A DNA stretch of 64,000 bases from Aotearoamyces nothofagi. Taxonomy: Eukaryota; Ascomycota; Leotiomycetes; Leotiales; Tympanidaceae. The stretch is from the NCBI GenBank assembly GCA_015345905.1, contig JADDTR010000008.1, forward strand, positions 186,001-250,000, in the 5' to 3' direction. Below are positions 46,104-56,459 of the stretch, piece by piece (positions within the stretch are counted from its first letter, which is position 1; each line of letters begins with the position of its first letter). The position numbers and the translations under genes are program-made. Below the pieces are notes generated by a model, which worked only from the letters and a program-made list of their open reading frames with translations, did not search any database and was not told the origin of the DNA.

Positions 46104-46940
46104 TTAGTCTATCCGCCAGTCTAGTTTATATCGACCTGTACCAAGTCTGTATGACTTGATCCTCTGAACGACCTCCTCGCCGGTCTTTGCTTCTACGACA
46201 AGCCCAGCATTTCCCTCGTCAACAAACTCTTCCTGGACTGCTTTCTTTACCCAGTTTATGATGTCGTCATAGTACCCATCGACATTGAAGATAACGATCG
46301 GCTTGTCGTGTATGCCGAGGAAGTTCCACGTGATCATCTCCATTAATTCTTCCATGGTGCCAAAGCCTCCAGGAAGAGCTACGAAGGCGTCGCTGGCTTT
46401 GCACATCAGCGACTTACGGCCATGCATATCCTTAACCACAGTCACTGCCCCGTAATACCGCTCTCTAGCATCTTCATCGTTGGCCGCAGGATTCCTTGCG
46501 CGCTCAACACAGACCAGAGGTTCTGGAATGATTCCATGTACCGATCCCGGCCCAGAGAGGGCGACAAGATTTCGTGCTACCTCACCCATCATTCCAACTG
46601 TTCCTGCGCCCTGCGCTGTCAGCCGTGGCGCTGTAACTGTTGGAATGATAGGCATCACACAGACAATCTCTCAGTCAAGCAAGAAGGTGATGCTCACATA
46701 AACTAACGACCAACTCTCGGCGTGCAGAGCTGCGGCTAATGATTTAGCCGCCAACATGAAGGCTGGATTGCGGCCGGTTTTGGCGCCGCAACTGATAAGA
46801 AACCATCATCAGCATTGATCAGCATTGATAATGTTGCAGGGCAATCTCTCGTCCTCTACGCCGACGCAATAGAGAACGACATACAAAACTGCAACTGCCA
46901 GTGGCCGAGCTTCGGCGAGAGCTTCATTGTCCAAGGCCAT
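46104..46940 (-). CDS. LOG-type nucleoside 5'-monophosphate phosphoribohydrolase
   Basis: Minus-strand exons 46940-46885, 46791-46698 and 46610-46104 give 218 aa. The N-terminus is MALDNEALAEARPLAVAVFC then GAKTGRNPAFMLAAKSLAAA, where the first join makes AVFCGAK. The second join gives WSLVYGAGTVGMMGEVARNL. The catalytic signature PGGFGTMEELMEMITW is intact, and KPIVIFNVDGYYDDIINWV is typical of the family. LOG enzymes release the free base from adenine- or cytokinin-type nucleoside monophosphates. The acceptor at 46611 was chosen over an earlier CAG because only it gives the conserved GAGTVG. It is divergent from the permease gene, with the CmcJ-type gene downstream. Confidence 0.88.
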
Positions 46941-47595
46941 CCGGAAGACTTGGATTCTAGGACTGTCGAACCTGACGGGAGTTGCAACCTTTTGTGTGCA
47001 GGAATGGGGCTGTTCTTGTTGCAATTATGCACCAAATGGTGGGCTGCGGTGTTTGTAGTGATGTGCTTGATTTGTAGCTGCTTAAAGCTGAAGTTTACAG
47101 GTTGGGGGAATACCACTTAAGGTGGCTCCCACTACTACTGTTGCCTAAGGCATGGACTGAATGACCAGTACTGGCCCTCAGATTTCAACAGTTCTTATTC
47201 TATCACGGCCATAGTATCTCAAAAAAGGGGGTTCTGTCGCTGTCGCTGTCGCTGTCGCTGTCACAGTTACCGTAACGGTGGCATCCGTTTGGGTGATAAT
47301 AGCTCGCTGGTCGCTGGCTCGTCATGTCTCCACTTACCGCAATCACTCCATTCTTATCGGCCTGTTCTGCCAGATCTAGACCGTCCCAGTCTCGTAAGCT
47401 CTTCCTTGTCTGACTCATTTTATCGTCTTTTTTATATCGAGTTACGATGATATGAACGGTATAGCGTAGAAGCTTGGATGCGATAGATCCTATTCTAACT
47501 ATTTATAGTCGTCTCTTACCCGCATTTCTTGGCTTGCTTGGCTTCTTGGCACGGAAACCCGCCCTGAAACCTTCAGAGACTCATCGGTTGAAATC
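46941..47595. promoter_or_regulatory. Divergent region LOG / permease with a (CTGTCG)n tract
   Basis: 655 bp. A hexanucleotide repeat CTGTCG of about 4 copies lies at 47234-47260. A 71-aa minus ORF (47203-47418) crosses it and has no family signature. A shared promoter would co-regulate both genes. Confidence 0.5.
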
Positions 47596-49401
47596 ATGAT
47601 ACCAAACGCCATTGAGAACGCGCAGAAAGGCAATGATTCTTTGTTCTTTCCGGATACCCCCATTCAAGATACGGTACCACTGGAGGTCCTTAATCACGAT
47701 GTCGAAAAGATGTTTGTTCGCAAGCTTGACTTGATCATTATGCCACTCATTTCCATCATTTACTTCACACATAGTTTGGATAGAGCAAACCTAGGGAATG
47801 CGAAAACTGACGGATTTGAAGAAGATATTGGCTTGGGCAGTATGGCTCTCCAATAGCACATCTTATAAGTATATCGGAAAGTTAACGAAAGTAGGTAATC
47901 AGTACTCGCTAATATTGGTGCTCTTCTACGTCCCTTATGGAACACTCAATATTCCAGCAACTGTCATGGCCAAGCGATTCAGCCCTGCAGTTGTAATTCC
48001 GCTTCTTATGTTTTCGTGGGGAGCTATTTCTCTGGGCACCTCTGGAGTCACAAACTTTGGTGGAATTCTCACTAGTCGTATCCTTCTAGGAATTGTTGAA
48101 GCTGGCTTTGTGAGTGATAATTTGATCCAGGTCTATCTAGTAAACTGACAACTAAAAGTTTCCCTCCGCCATTTTCTATCTCACCATTTTCTACACAAGA
48201 CATGAAATTGCAAAACGTGTGAGCTACTTTTACTGCATGGGATTTGTTGCAAATGCCTTTTCAGGCCTGATCGCCTATAGGTATGTTACCATGGACATCT
48301 TGCAAGATGGACAATACTTATTTTTGATGCATCAGTGTTTTTCAGTGGAAGTCAAAGCTCTATGTATGACCTCGCTATTGCTTTCTTAATCGCTACTGAT
48401 AGATGAAATAGGATTGGCGATACCTCTTTATCATTGAGGGATCATTGACAATGGCCTTGTCTATAATAGCATTTGTCTTACTTCCAAGAAGTGTCGCTGC
48501 TTCCAAATATTTCACCGATGACGAGAAGACTTGCTCTTTCGTACGTTTGCGAATGGAGTCGGAGATTGAAACAGTGAAATTCTCTTGGGATGCTACGTTA
48601 AAACCTCTCTGGGACTGGCGTACGTGGATGTATGGCTTCATGGCATTGTGCTATGGTGTGGCCGCGGCTTCAATATCTAACTTCCTTCCAGTGAGTAACT
48701 TTTGTTTTTTTTTTTAGTTAAGTATATATGCTGATATTTCCACCAGACAATTATCAAACGCCTGACTGTCGAAACGATCAAGGCCAATTTGTATACAATA
48801 GCGCCGAATCTTAGCGGAGCACTATTCATTGTCCTTGTTTGCTTCATTAGTGATAGATTTCAGCAGAGAGCAATTTGTGCTGCCGTATCTGTTGTGATAT
48901 CTATGATTGGCTTTATATGCCTTGGTACAGTTGATCTAGTGCATCACACCGGTCTAGGATACTTTTTGTAAGTACCCATATATCATTCTCGATTAGCATT
49001 CATTGACTCTATAGCACTTTCCTCCTAACCTTTGGAGCTTTCACACCAGCAGTCATTGTTCCGGCGTGGCTATCTAGTAATACTGTGTCATCGTCTGGAC
49101 GTGCCACAACACTAGGTTTAATCGCGGGTCTGCAAAACATTGCAGGTATCATTTCTTCTGAGGCTTTTAGGACCGAGGATGCTCCAGTAAGTTGGGTTAG
49201 TGAGAGTGGTAACTTGAAGCTAACCAAATTCAGGTTTATGCCCCAGCATTGATTGTCTCTGGCTGTTTTCAAGGTGTGATGGTCATCATTGTAGGAGCTG
49301 CGTACTTTTATTATAGGCGTGTTAATCAGCAACTAGATAGTGGGAAGCTTAAGTGTGTGAAGGGTATGGAGCAAAATCCCTTATTTAGATATGTTCTATA
49401 G
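47596..49401 (+). CDS. MFS permease of the allantoate/nicotinate (Dal5/Tna1, ACS) family
   Basis: Exons 47596-47839, 47895-48109, 48159-48280, 48336-48363, 48412-48690, 48747-48967, 49015-49186 and 49234-49401 give 482 aa. The N-terminal LDLIIMPLISIIYFTHSLDR followed by ANLGNAK is the classic family start. Others are LFYVPYGTLNIPATVMAKRF, SRILLGIVEAGFFPSAIFYL and WRYLFIIEGSLTMA. About twelve membrane segments are visible. The family imports anionic small molecules such as allantoate, nicotinate, pantothenate or biotin precursors. Exon 4 is only 28 nt. The first acceptor could be 47894 (TAG) or 47890 (AAG); both hold the frame depending on phase, so residue 82 is uncertain. It lies head-to-head with LOG and just upstream of QPRT. 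Confidence 0.84.
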
Positions 49402-49829
49402 ACGAATTTGGTAGATAGACTATGAGAATAATTACTTGAATTATAATCTAAGCGGGGTATTCCGATGTCATTTGTGATTGAATTCATAGATAATTGACCC
49501 GGTACGGGAATATTGTCTCGGCGAAATATTCAGAGATTTTTGTCGTGTTGTATCATGCATGATTCGCGATTTGAGGTATTCTAGCGCACCACTCCACTAA
49601 TTTCAGCGCTCGTCGCCAATCGAAGTGTTGCCACATGCTTAATTAGCACCCCGGAGTCGCGTCCAACGCTAGAAACCTTCCCTAGCCGTACCTGGAGATT
49701 CCGGAAGTCGGAGGTATTTACCATCTTCCAAAATGGAGCTCTCAGGACCTCTGACTGTCGTTGCCCGTCTCAAACGAAGCACCTTCTGCCTCCCGACCGA
49801 GACATCTCCAAGCTAGAAAGTCGAGCATA
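49402..49829. other. Intergenic, permease to QPRT
   Basis: 428 bp between two same-strand genes, holding the permease 3' flank and QPRT leader. The QPRT frame is open upstream to a TTG at 49761 but has no ATG there. Confidence 0.5.
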
Positions 49830-50814
49830 ATGGCATTAGCACACGGGAACACAGCGTGTCTCCTCCCAGCCAACTTTGGCGAGGAAATCAAACGGTGGTT
49901 TGCAGAAGACGTGCCCTCGTTCGACTATGGCGGATTCGTCGTCGGCGACGACGAGCGCAGTGCGACATTATTCGGCAAGTCTGCGGGCGTGCTCGCCGGC
50001 GTGCCGTTCTTCGATGAAGTATTCGCGCAATGCGGATGTGCGGTGAAATGGCACCTGAAGGAAGGCGAATATTTCGATCCGGGCTCAGCAGGCAAGATTG
50101 CGATTGCGACGGTGACGGGCCCGACGAGGAAGTTGCTGCTCGGAGAGAGAGTCGGGTTGAATATGCTGAGTAGGTGCTCGGCGGTCGCGACGAAGAGCAG
50201 GGAGATGGAGCTGCTGGTGCGGAAGGCGGGGTATAAGGGCATTTTGGCCGGGACGAGGAAGACGACGCCTGGGTTTAGGTTGGTGGAGAAGTACGGGATG
50301 CTTGTCGGGGGAGTTGATGGCCACAGGCAAGATTTATCGAGCATGATAATGTTGAAGGATAATCATATCTGGGCACGAGGTATGTCTGAGTCTTGATAGT
50401 TTATTGGCAATTCTGATGGGTTACAGGTAGCATTACAGAAGCGGTGGCAGCGGCGAGAGCAGTAGGCGGGTTCTCATTGAAGATCGAGGTCGAGGTGGAC
50501 TCGGAAAATAATGCAGATGAGGCTATTGCTGCAGGCGCCGATGTCATTATGCTGGACAATTATGATGGGCCTGGATTGAAGGTTGCAGCGAAGAGCATCA
50601 GGGAGAGGTGGGCGGGAAAGAAGCATTTCCTGTTAGAATGTAGCGGTGGCCTAACAGTAGCAAATGTCGAGACTTATGTCAATAATGGTATGTTGATTTT
50701 ATGATACCCCGGACCTTATACTGACTCAAGTTTCTAGATATTGATATTATTTCTACTTCGAGTATCCATCAAGGATGTCCTCACATAGACTTCAGTCTGA
50801 AGATTGACCATTGA
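49830..50814 (+). CDS. BNA6: Quinolinate (nicotinate-nucleotide) phosphoribosyltransferase
   Basis: Exons 49830-50379, 50427-50687 and 50738-50814 give 295 aa, the normal length. Start [20 protein letters not shown]. Active-site blocks: [60 protein letters not shown], then [24 protein letters not shown] and [17 protein letters not shown]. The final exon gives [12 protein letters not shown]. The enzyme makes nicotinate mononucleotide, CO2 and pyrophosphate from quinolinate and PRPP in de novo NAD synthesis. It may be the single housekeeping copy or an extra one; this cannot be told here. Confidence 0.95.
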
Positions 50815-51006
50815 TACTTATGTCTATTATAAATAAAATAATCACATGGGCAACGTAACTCTTAAATTGAATGTGACTCTCAGAGCGCCACCTGTAGTAG
50901 AACTCTGTAGTAGATCTCTGGAGCAGCGGCCATTAACAGTTCATCATGACACTCTATATGCACTATCTAAAATCTGCGTGTAACGTGACTATTTTGATGA
51001 TAGTAC

Positions 51007-52047
51007 TTACTCATAAATCACTTCATTCCCTTTTCTCATCCCACTCCCAACCCACATCCCATAATTCACGGCATCTTTATATCTCTCATCACCTGTCTCC
51101 ATATTTAAAAAGAGCCTAAATTTGTACCTCGCAGGATTAACATTAGCAGCAGTTTCCGGATTAGCCAGCGCCTGCGTGACTTCGATAGGCCCAGTCCGCC
51201 ATCCAGCTGTCTGAACGGCGATAAATGCAGGCGGCTCAGAGTTGGTCTGTAGGAGATAGCTTGTAGATATTTCAGCAGCAAGATTGGGGTGGATGATTTG
51301 AGAGTCTTGTCCGCCGGGCTGCGACTATTAGCTTCTCATAACCCCGATTCATGATCACGTGAATGCTGAAAGGTGACGCCGATTGAGGGCAAGTATCAAG
51401 GCTTACCATGACAGTACCTGATCCAAAACTTCCCGCCCACGAACCTCCCGAGAAGTACACCCAGTTGCGCTCTCCGGATAGCGTAGTGCCGACTGGGATG
51501 GGGGGATTGAGAGTCGCAGACATGCTAAAGTCGAATTTCAATTCAGGAACTGGAAGGGGGAGGGTTGGATGAGGGGAAAGGGTTTGTGATGTCTCCGCAC
51601 GAGGAGTGCTAGCAAATAATCAGCCAAGATGCTGGGACTGAATTTTGTAAAATCCAGCACAGCTAGACAAAAAGGACAAGACAATTGATTCTATAAACGA
51701 GCGCTCGGAACTCCCTCGACATTCTAGTCCTCACTTCCGAGAGACGAAGAGCTCGGGACGTTTATGAAATGATTGATTGAAACTCACGCTCCATCTTGGT
51801 CTTGATCCTGCGCAACCCCCTCCGCCGTCAAGGGCTGCTGTCTCGCCAGATCTGTCACGGATTGCAAGGTGCTAGCATCGCGGGTCTGAGATTGCCCCGG
51901 ACCTGGATCGTAGACATGTTTCCCTCTCAAGTAGGAACCTATGATGTCTGGGTTATCTACGGTCCAATCAGTGGCTGGCGACACAATCTCCCTCTGGTCC
52001 ACTAGCTCCTTCACGCCCGTGAAAGATTTGTAGACGCCTGGCTCCAT
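51007..52047 (-). CDS. DUF3237 (UPF0311) family protein with N-terminal extension
   Basis: Minus-strand exons 52047-51788, 51608-51407 and 51318-51007 give 257 aa. Residues about 100-257 are a DUF3237 domain: PELKFDFSMSATLNPPIPVG, GERNWVYFSGGSWAGSFGSG, then GGQDSQIIHPNLAAEISTSY and RYKFRLFLNMETGDERYKDA ending SGMRKGNEVIYE. The first 95 residues (MEPGVYKSFTGVKELVDQRE onward) are polar and not part of the usual domain. The intron 51787-51609 is long for this window (179 bp), so the first exon could belong to a separate gene; the frame fits a single gene. Biochemical role of the family is poorly known. Confidence 0.75.
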
Positions 52048-52417
52048 AGATGTATAGTAAAAGCCTAGAGATATAAGAAAGACCTTCCCTTCCAACGGAT
52101 CGATCTAGAGGTAGGGCAAACGTCTATCGTCTAGAGGTCCGGGTCTGGAGCGCTGATCTGATAGGTAGTCGCAGACAGAACATCAAATATGACCGATCAG
52201 GAGATTTCACATTACAGCTATTCAATAACGAATAATGAGCTCTTCCTTAAAAAATAGAGAGCCGGTAATACCTCTGAAATAATTCTACAATGCCAATTTG
52301 GTAGCATCATGCAATCACGTGGCTCTGTCTCCTGCTAGCCGAAGCTTAGCCGATCATTCCGGTAGACAAGCCATCTCGCTCTAATAAGTCTGGATAAGCC
52401 AAAAAACGGCAAACGCA
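52048..52417. other. Intergenic, DUF3237 promoter side
   Basis: 370 bp between the DUF3237 start and the tRNA. No gene or repeat recognised. Confidence 0.5.
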
Positions 52418-52528
52418 GCCCGGCTGGCACAATTGGTTAGCGCGTGGGCCTTTTATGAACAACTTTGTCTTGTTGCAATGTTACTTCTGTCAAGCCCAAG
52501 GTTGAGAGTTCGAGCCTCTCGTCGGGCG
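52418..52528 (+). tRNA. tRNA-Lys(UUU) with a 37-nt intron
   Basis: The acceptor stem pairs GCCCGGC (52418-52424) with GTCGGGC (52521-52527); the discriminator base is G. The D loop holds GG (AATTGGTTA). Anticodon stem TGGGC/GCCCA encloses C-T-TTT-A, an intron at 52456-52492, and A. The T arm is GAGAG-TTCGAGC-CTCTC. The intron sits one base 3' of the anticodon, the canonical place; yeast tRNA-Lys(UUU) also has an intron. The D stem has one A-C mismatch. Confidence 0.93.
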
Positions 52529-52543
52529 TAAGTTTATCTTAAC

Positions 52544-52549
52544 TTTTTT
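52544..52549 (+). terminator. Pol III terminator of tRNA-Lys
   Basis: A run of six T about 16 bases after the mature 3' end, followed by a second T run. Confidence 0.8.
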
Positions 52550-52830
52550 GTTTTTCCATTTGTTCAGGAAAATGTCCTGATTTATTTTTGGTTTTGGTTT
52601 TTATTTTTGCAATTATTCTGTCGTTAAGCGAGCGAGTGGCCGATGGCTGCCTAGACATTACAGGCCTAGCTGGCCATCGTTCACGGTGTATACTTTAAAA
52701 CCGTCGTGAAAAATATATTTATGCTATGTAAATATTTGCATAGGTTGGAACAGCAAGTTTAAGATTTAAAGATTATATCAAAATGACTAATAATTTTCAT
52801 TGAAAGCTAACTGTTGTGTGCCAAACTCAT

Positions 52831-54580
52831 CTAAATGAACTTGCTGTCTTTGACGACATACAAATCCACATACTCATCCACTGGCATCGCCTCGAGTCTC
52901 TTCGCGTCATTGCCCAAATCCACCAACTCCTTGATCTTCGCCTCAGAGAAATGAGGGCCCAGATGTCTCTTATACTTCGCCAGGATCTCTGGTTTTGCCT
53001 CTTCACGTCTCAGCTTATGTCCCAAGGGAGCCTCGACAACGACCTCGTCAAGCACAGTACCATCATTCAGCGTTACAGTCAGCGCATTTGGTATCGTGCG
53101 CAGTGCCTCATCATGGTAATCCTTCGTAAACTGTGGATCTTCTACACATGTAATCTTTTGTCGGAGGCTCTCGACCAGAGGCGATGTTGCAGCCTCTCCC
53201 CCATCGGTGTAATCCGTGGCTTCTAGACGTCCGAAAACGAGCATGACAGCACACATATATTGAACACAGTGATCACGATCGGCGAAATTATCCAGAGCTT
53301 TGAACTGTTTGTCAATGATCCTGATGCAAGCCTCGTGTGTACGGCACGTAATCTCCTTGATATCTTCTGCAGACTTGCCAAGGGCCTTCAGTTGGTTGTA
53401 GATTGTCTTCGACGCCTCAATTGCGGTTTGCGAGTGGAATTCGGCTACAGTGGTTAGTAAAATTTCACCAAATGATCAAATAGCTTACCAGGAAATGAGA
53501 CCTTAAATAGAACATTCTCCATGACATAGCTACCATATGTTGGTCTTTGGAACTGGAACTTCTGTCCCTTGAATAGTACGTCGTAGAATCCCCAAACCGG
53601 TGCAGACAACACAGTTGGCACACCTGGCTCGCCCTTTGCGACCTTCAAGACCAAATTGACAGCACGCTGGCAAGCGTCACCAGCAGCCCATGACTTTCGT
53701 GACATTGTGTTTGGTGAATGTCTGTATGTACGCAAGCTCTGACCATCGACCCAGGCTTGAGAAACGGCATCTGCAATCTGTTTCTCAGAAAGGCCAAGTA
53801 GTTTCGACACGACGGCGGCACTCGCAACCTTAACAAGCACTACATGGTCCAAGCCGACCTTATTAAAGGAGTTTAGCAACGCCAAACACCCTTGAATCTC
53901 ATGTGCCTTGATCATAGCTTCAAGAACTTCCTTTACAGTTATAACCTTACCATTACCAAGTTTCCCCCCTGCTCGGTTGGTTCTCGAGATCCAATCCGCG
54001 ACCGCAAGAATTGCCCCAAGGTTGTCTGAAGGATGACCCCACTCAGCAGCAAGCCAACAGTCGTTATAATCGAGCCATCGGATTGCGGCACCGATGTTGA
54101 ATGCACCATTAACCGGATCGAGCTGGAACGGTGTGCCTGGAACTTTCGTGCCATTGGGAACAACAGTACCCTCGACAATAGGACCGAGAAGCTTTGTGCA
54201 TTCTTTGAAGCGAAGACCTTCAAGCCCGCAACCCAAGGTGTCTAGGAAAACATATCGTGCGGTATCGAACTACGAGATGTCAGTACGTCAATTGACCCAA
54301 CAATCGGGCTAATTACGGCGAGATCAGAATCAATTGGTGTATTATGGACAAAGCTAGCAATATCCTTTATCTCTGGATCATACTCTCTCACCGCAGGTGG
54401 CGGAGGAGCCCCGGATTGCAGAGGAGACATTGTTGAGAATTTGGCATACGCAGGAGGAACTGAAGTCCCAAACTTAGTCCTCGCAGCGGCAAGAACAGGC
54501 GCTCGTAGCGTTCGCGATTGGAGGGCTGGTAGCCTCAGACTCTTTGTAGCTGTACGTAGACTGCGATTGACCGCCGACAT
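52831..54580 (-). CDS. PrpD-type 2-methylcitrate dehydratase, mitochondrial
   Basis: Minus-strand exons 54580-54317, 54269-53489 and 53444-52831 give 552 aa. The first 50 residues are rich in Arg, Ser, Ala and Leu ([20 protein letters not shown]), a mitochondrial presequence. MmgE/PrpD blocks follow: [75 protein letters not shown] and [20 protein letters not shown]. The enzyme dehydrates 2-methylcitrate in the methylcitrate cycle that clears propionyl-CoA. The join at the last intron gives [15 protein letters not shown] 16-bp direct repeat lies just upstream of the start. Confidence 0.92.
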
Positions 54581-55512
54581 TGTATTGAAAACCCTGGAGA
54601 TACTCTCTCGGTATAAAGAGTAAGAGAGAGATGAACCCCAGAGTGGTGAGCACCCATAAGGGTATTAACGCTCTCCCCATGCCTCGTTATTCGGCACTGT
54701 GTGCTCCAGATTGCCGAAGCTCCAGGTTGCCGAAGCTCCACCTTCTTCCCCGCCATCCCCGGCATTTTTCGGTTCTCTCTCGTCTCGTCACCATCATTGC
54801 CATGATAAGCCGGCACAAAGCGTAGTTCAAAACTCCTAAATCGGAGGTGAAATAACGATGCTTCCATCCATTGGTCTGCAAACAACAGGCGAGCTGATAT
54901 CATTCACCATTCGCGGTAAAATATGCATTCTCATAATTCGTAAATATCTGCTCTCCAAACCGGATATCTCTGTTGGCCATGACCAGGATTCGATGCACGT
55001 TATCATGATGCTGATCTTGCGTATTCAATGGGACGGGACGAGCCTACCAACAAACGTCGCCAGGTGTGCCGTCAATTTCGCAAATGGCCTTGATGCCGGG
55101 AGATCGTAGATGCAGTCTGCGATGTTGATCATTAGGCGCTGCAACCCCACCAGATCTGTAAAACATGCGCATCTGAGCCGTCCCATGGAGCATAAGAATT
55201 TTTTGTCTAGGATCCATTGTTCTTTGGGACCACTCTCCGCTGCATATAAAACAAATGCTCAAAGCCCTGAAAAGCTTGAAAAGGGTAGAGAATAGAGGCT
55301 CATCGTTCTGCATTATATGCAGAAGAGGCACAGAAGAGACGGAGTTATCCGATGCTGTGCGAAGGTGCAATCCATGAAATTGAAATAGTCTAAATGCGCC
55401 TATTGTGCGTCCATGGATCTAGTTACTCTATCGGCTCCTAAGCCCCAACCAAGTCTGTATGTTAGTCCCGAAATGCGCCTTTGTAAACCGCCTCGACGCC
55501 AAATCCAGTATT
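54581..55512. other. Intergenic, PrpD promoter and EAF 3' flank
   Basis: About 930 bp. It contains the 16-bp direct repeat listed separately. ORFs overlapping on both strands here have no signature. Confidence 0.5.
54703..54740. repeat. 16-bp direct repeat in the PrpD promoter
   Basis: GCTCCAGATTGCCGAA (54703-54718) is followed at once by GCTCCAGGTTGCCGAA (54719-54734) and the first six bases of a third copy. It lies 123-160 bp upstream of the ATG and could be a regulator site or repeat expansion. Confidence 0.85.
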
Positions 55513-56459
55513 CTATTCTTCTTCGCTCTCACTGCTCTCGTCGCCTTGCATTCCAGTCTCGCTAGCCAAGGCGTGCTCCAATTCTGCCTCTAAATCCAAT
55601 TCTAGGTCTTCCTCGATATCGTTACTACCAACATTGCCCACAGGGCTTGGCAATTCAAATGATTCCACATCTTTATTGTGCTCAACTTCTTCCTCGTATT
55701 CTGCATCTTCCTCGCTCTCATCACTAGCCTCATATGTGTCGTTTCTCAGAGGCACTGTTACATGTGATTGGAAGCGTTGTGGGGGTGCCCCGCCTGGATA
55801 TTCAATCGTGAGGCCATCGTCAGAGTCTTCGTCTTCAGCATCTGGCGTGGGTTCTCTTGGTGGCGGTTTTGGCTTTCTGGGCTTCTCAATCTTGCGACGC
55901 TTGGCATCACTATCAACTTCAGTGTCAATATCATATTTTGGTGGTTGTGGTTTTGGATAGGTCGAGCTCTTCTTGCGTGGTTTGGGTGCAGACTCAAGTT
56001 GTGGATATGATGCCTGTAGACTTGTCGAATCCTGGTCCCAAGGCGTACTCGTAAGGTTCATATTGAAAGATGAATCTACCTGATGTAGGACGAAGTGTTT
56101 CTTTGTTGGGTCAAAGATAAGGATGTATTCTCCATCGCCAGGGTTTCGCACCCCTTGATACTCATACTGTTCGGATCCATCTGCGAATGAGAGATCGTAT
56201 TTAGAAGAGTCGGTAGAGTCAGAGGGCTTGAGCTGATGGGAGCTCAGAGACGTGTGAGACGATGGTGTTGGCTTGTGATTGTCTAGGCAGATCGCTGGTT
56301 AGCATCACGGTCGGGGAAATGAACCCAGCGGGTGGTCTTACAGCGAACGCCAGTATATAGCTCTTTAGTTCTTTTCCCTAATAGCTCATCACTCAAAACA
56401 ATAGGATATTTCGCCGGCTTGTCCAGGTCTATTGGAATAGACATTGCTGTAGCTGCCAT
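55513..56459 (-). CDS. ELL-associated factor (EAF), Pol II elongation
   Basis: Minus-strand exons 56459-56342 and 56282-55513 give 295 aa. The EAF N-terminal domain reads KYPIVLSDELLGKRTKELYT and GVRYNHKPTPSS, with the join giving VRYNHKP, then YQGVRNPGDGEYILIFDPTK and KHFVLHQVDSSFNMNL. The rest is Pro/Lys-rich with a basic patch (KRRKIEKPRKPKPPPR) and a very acidic C-terminus (SESEEE end), as in other EAF proteins. With ELL it stimulates RNA polymerase II elongation in the nucleus. ATG at 56459 is the first in frame; an upstream start is GTG only. Confidence 0.88.

Noticed and set aside
47203-47418. Possible alternative first exon of the LOG gene (MSQTRKSLRDWDGLDLAEQA)
   Set aside because: It crosses the hexanucleotide repeat, and the LOG N-terminus is fully supplied by the exon at 46940-46885 that gives AVFCGAK.
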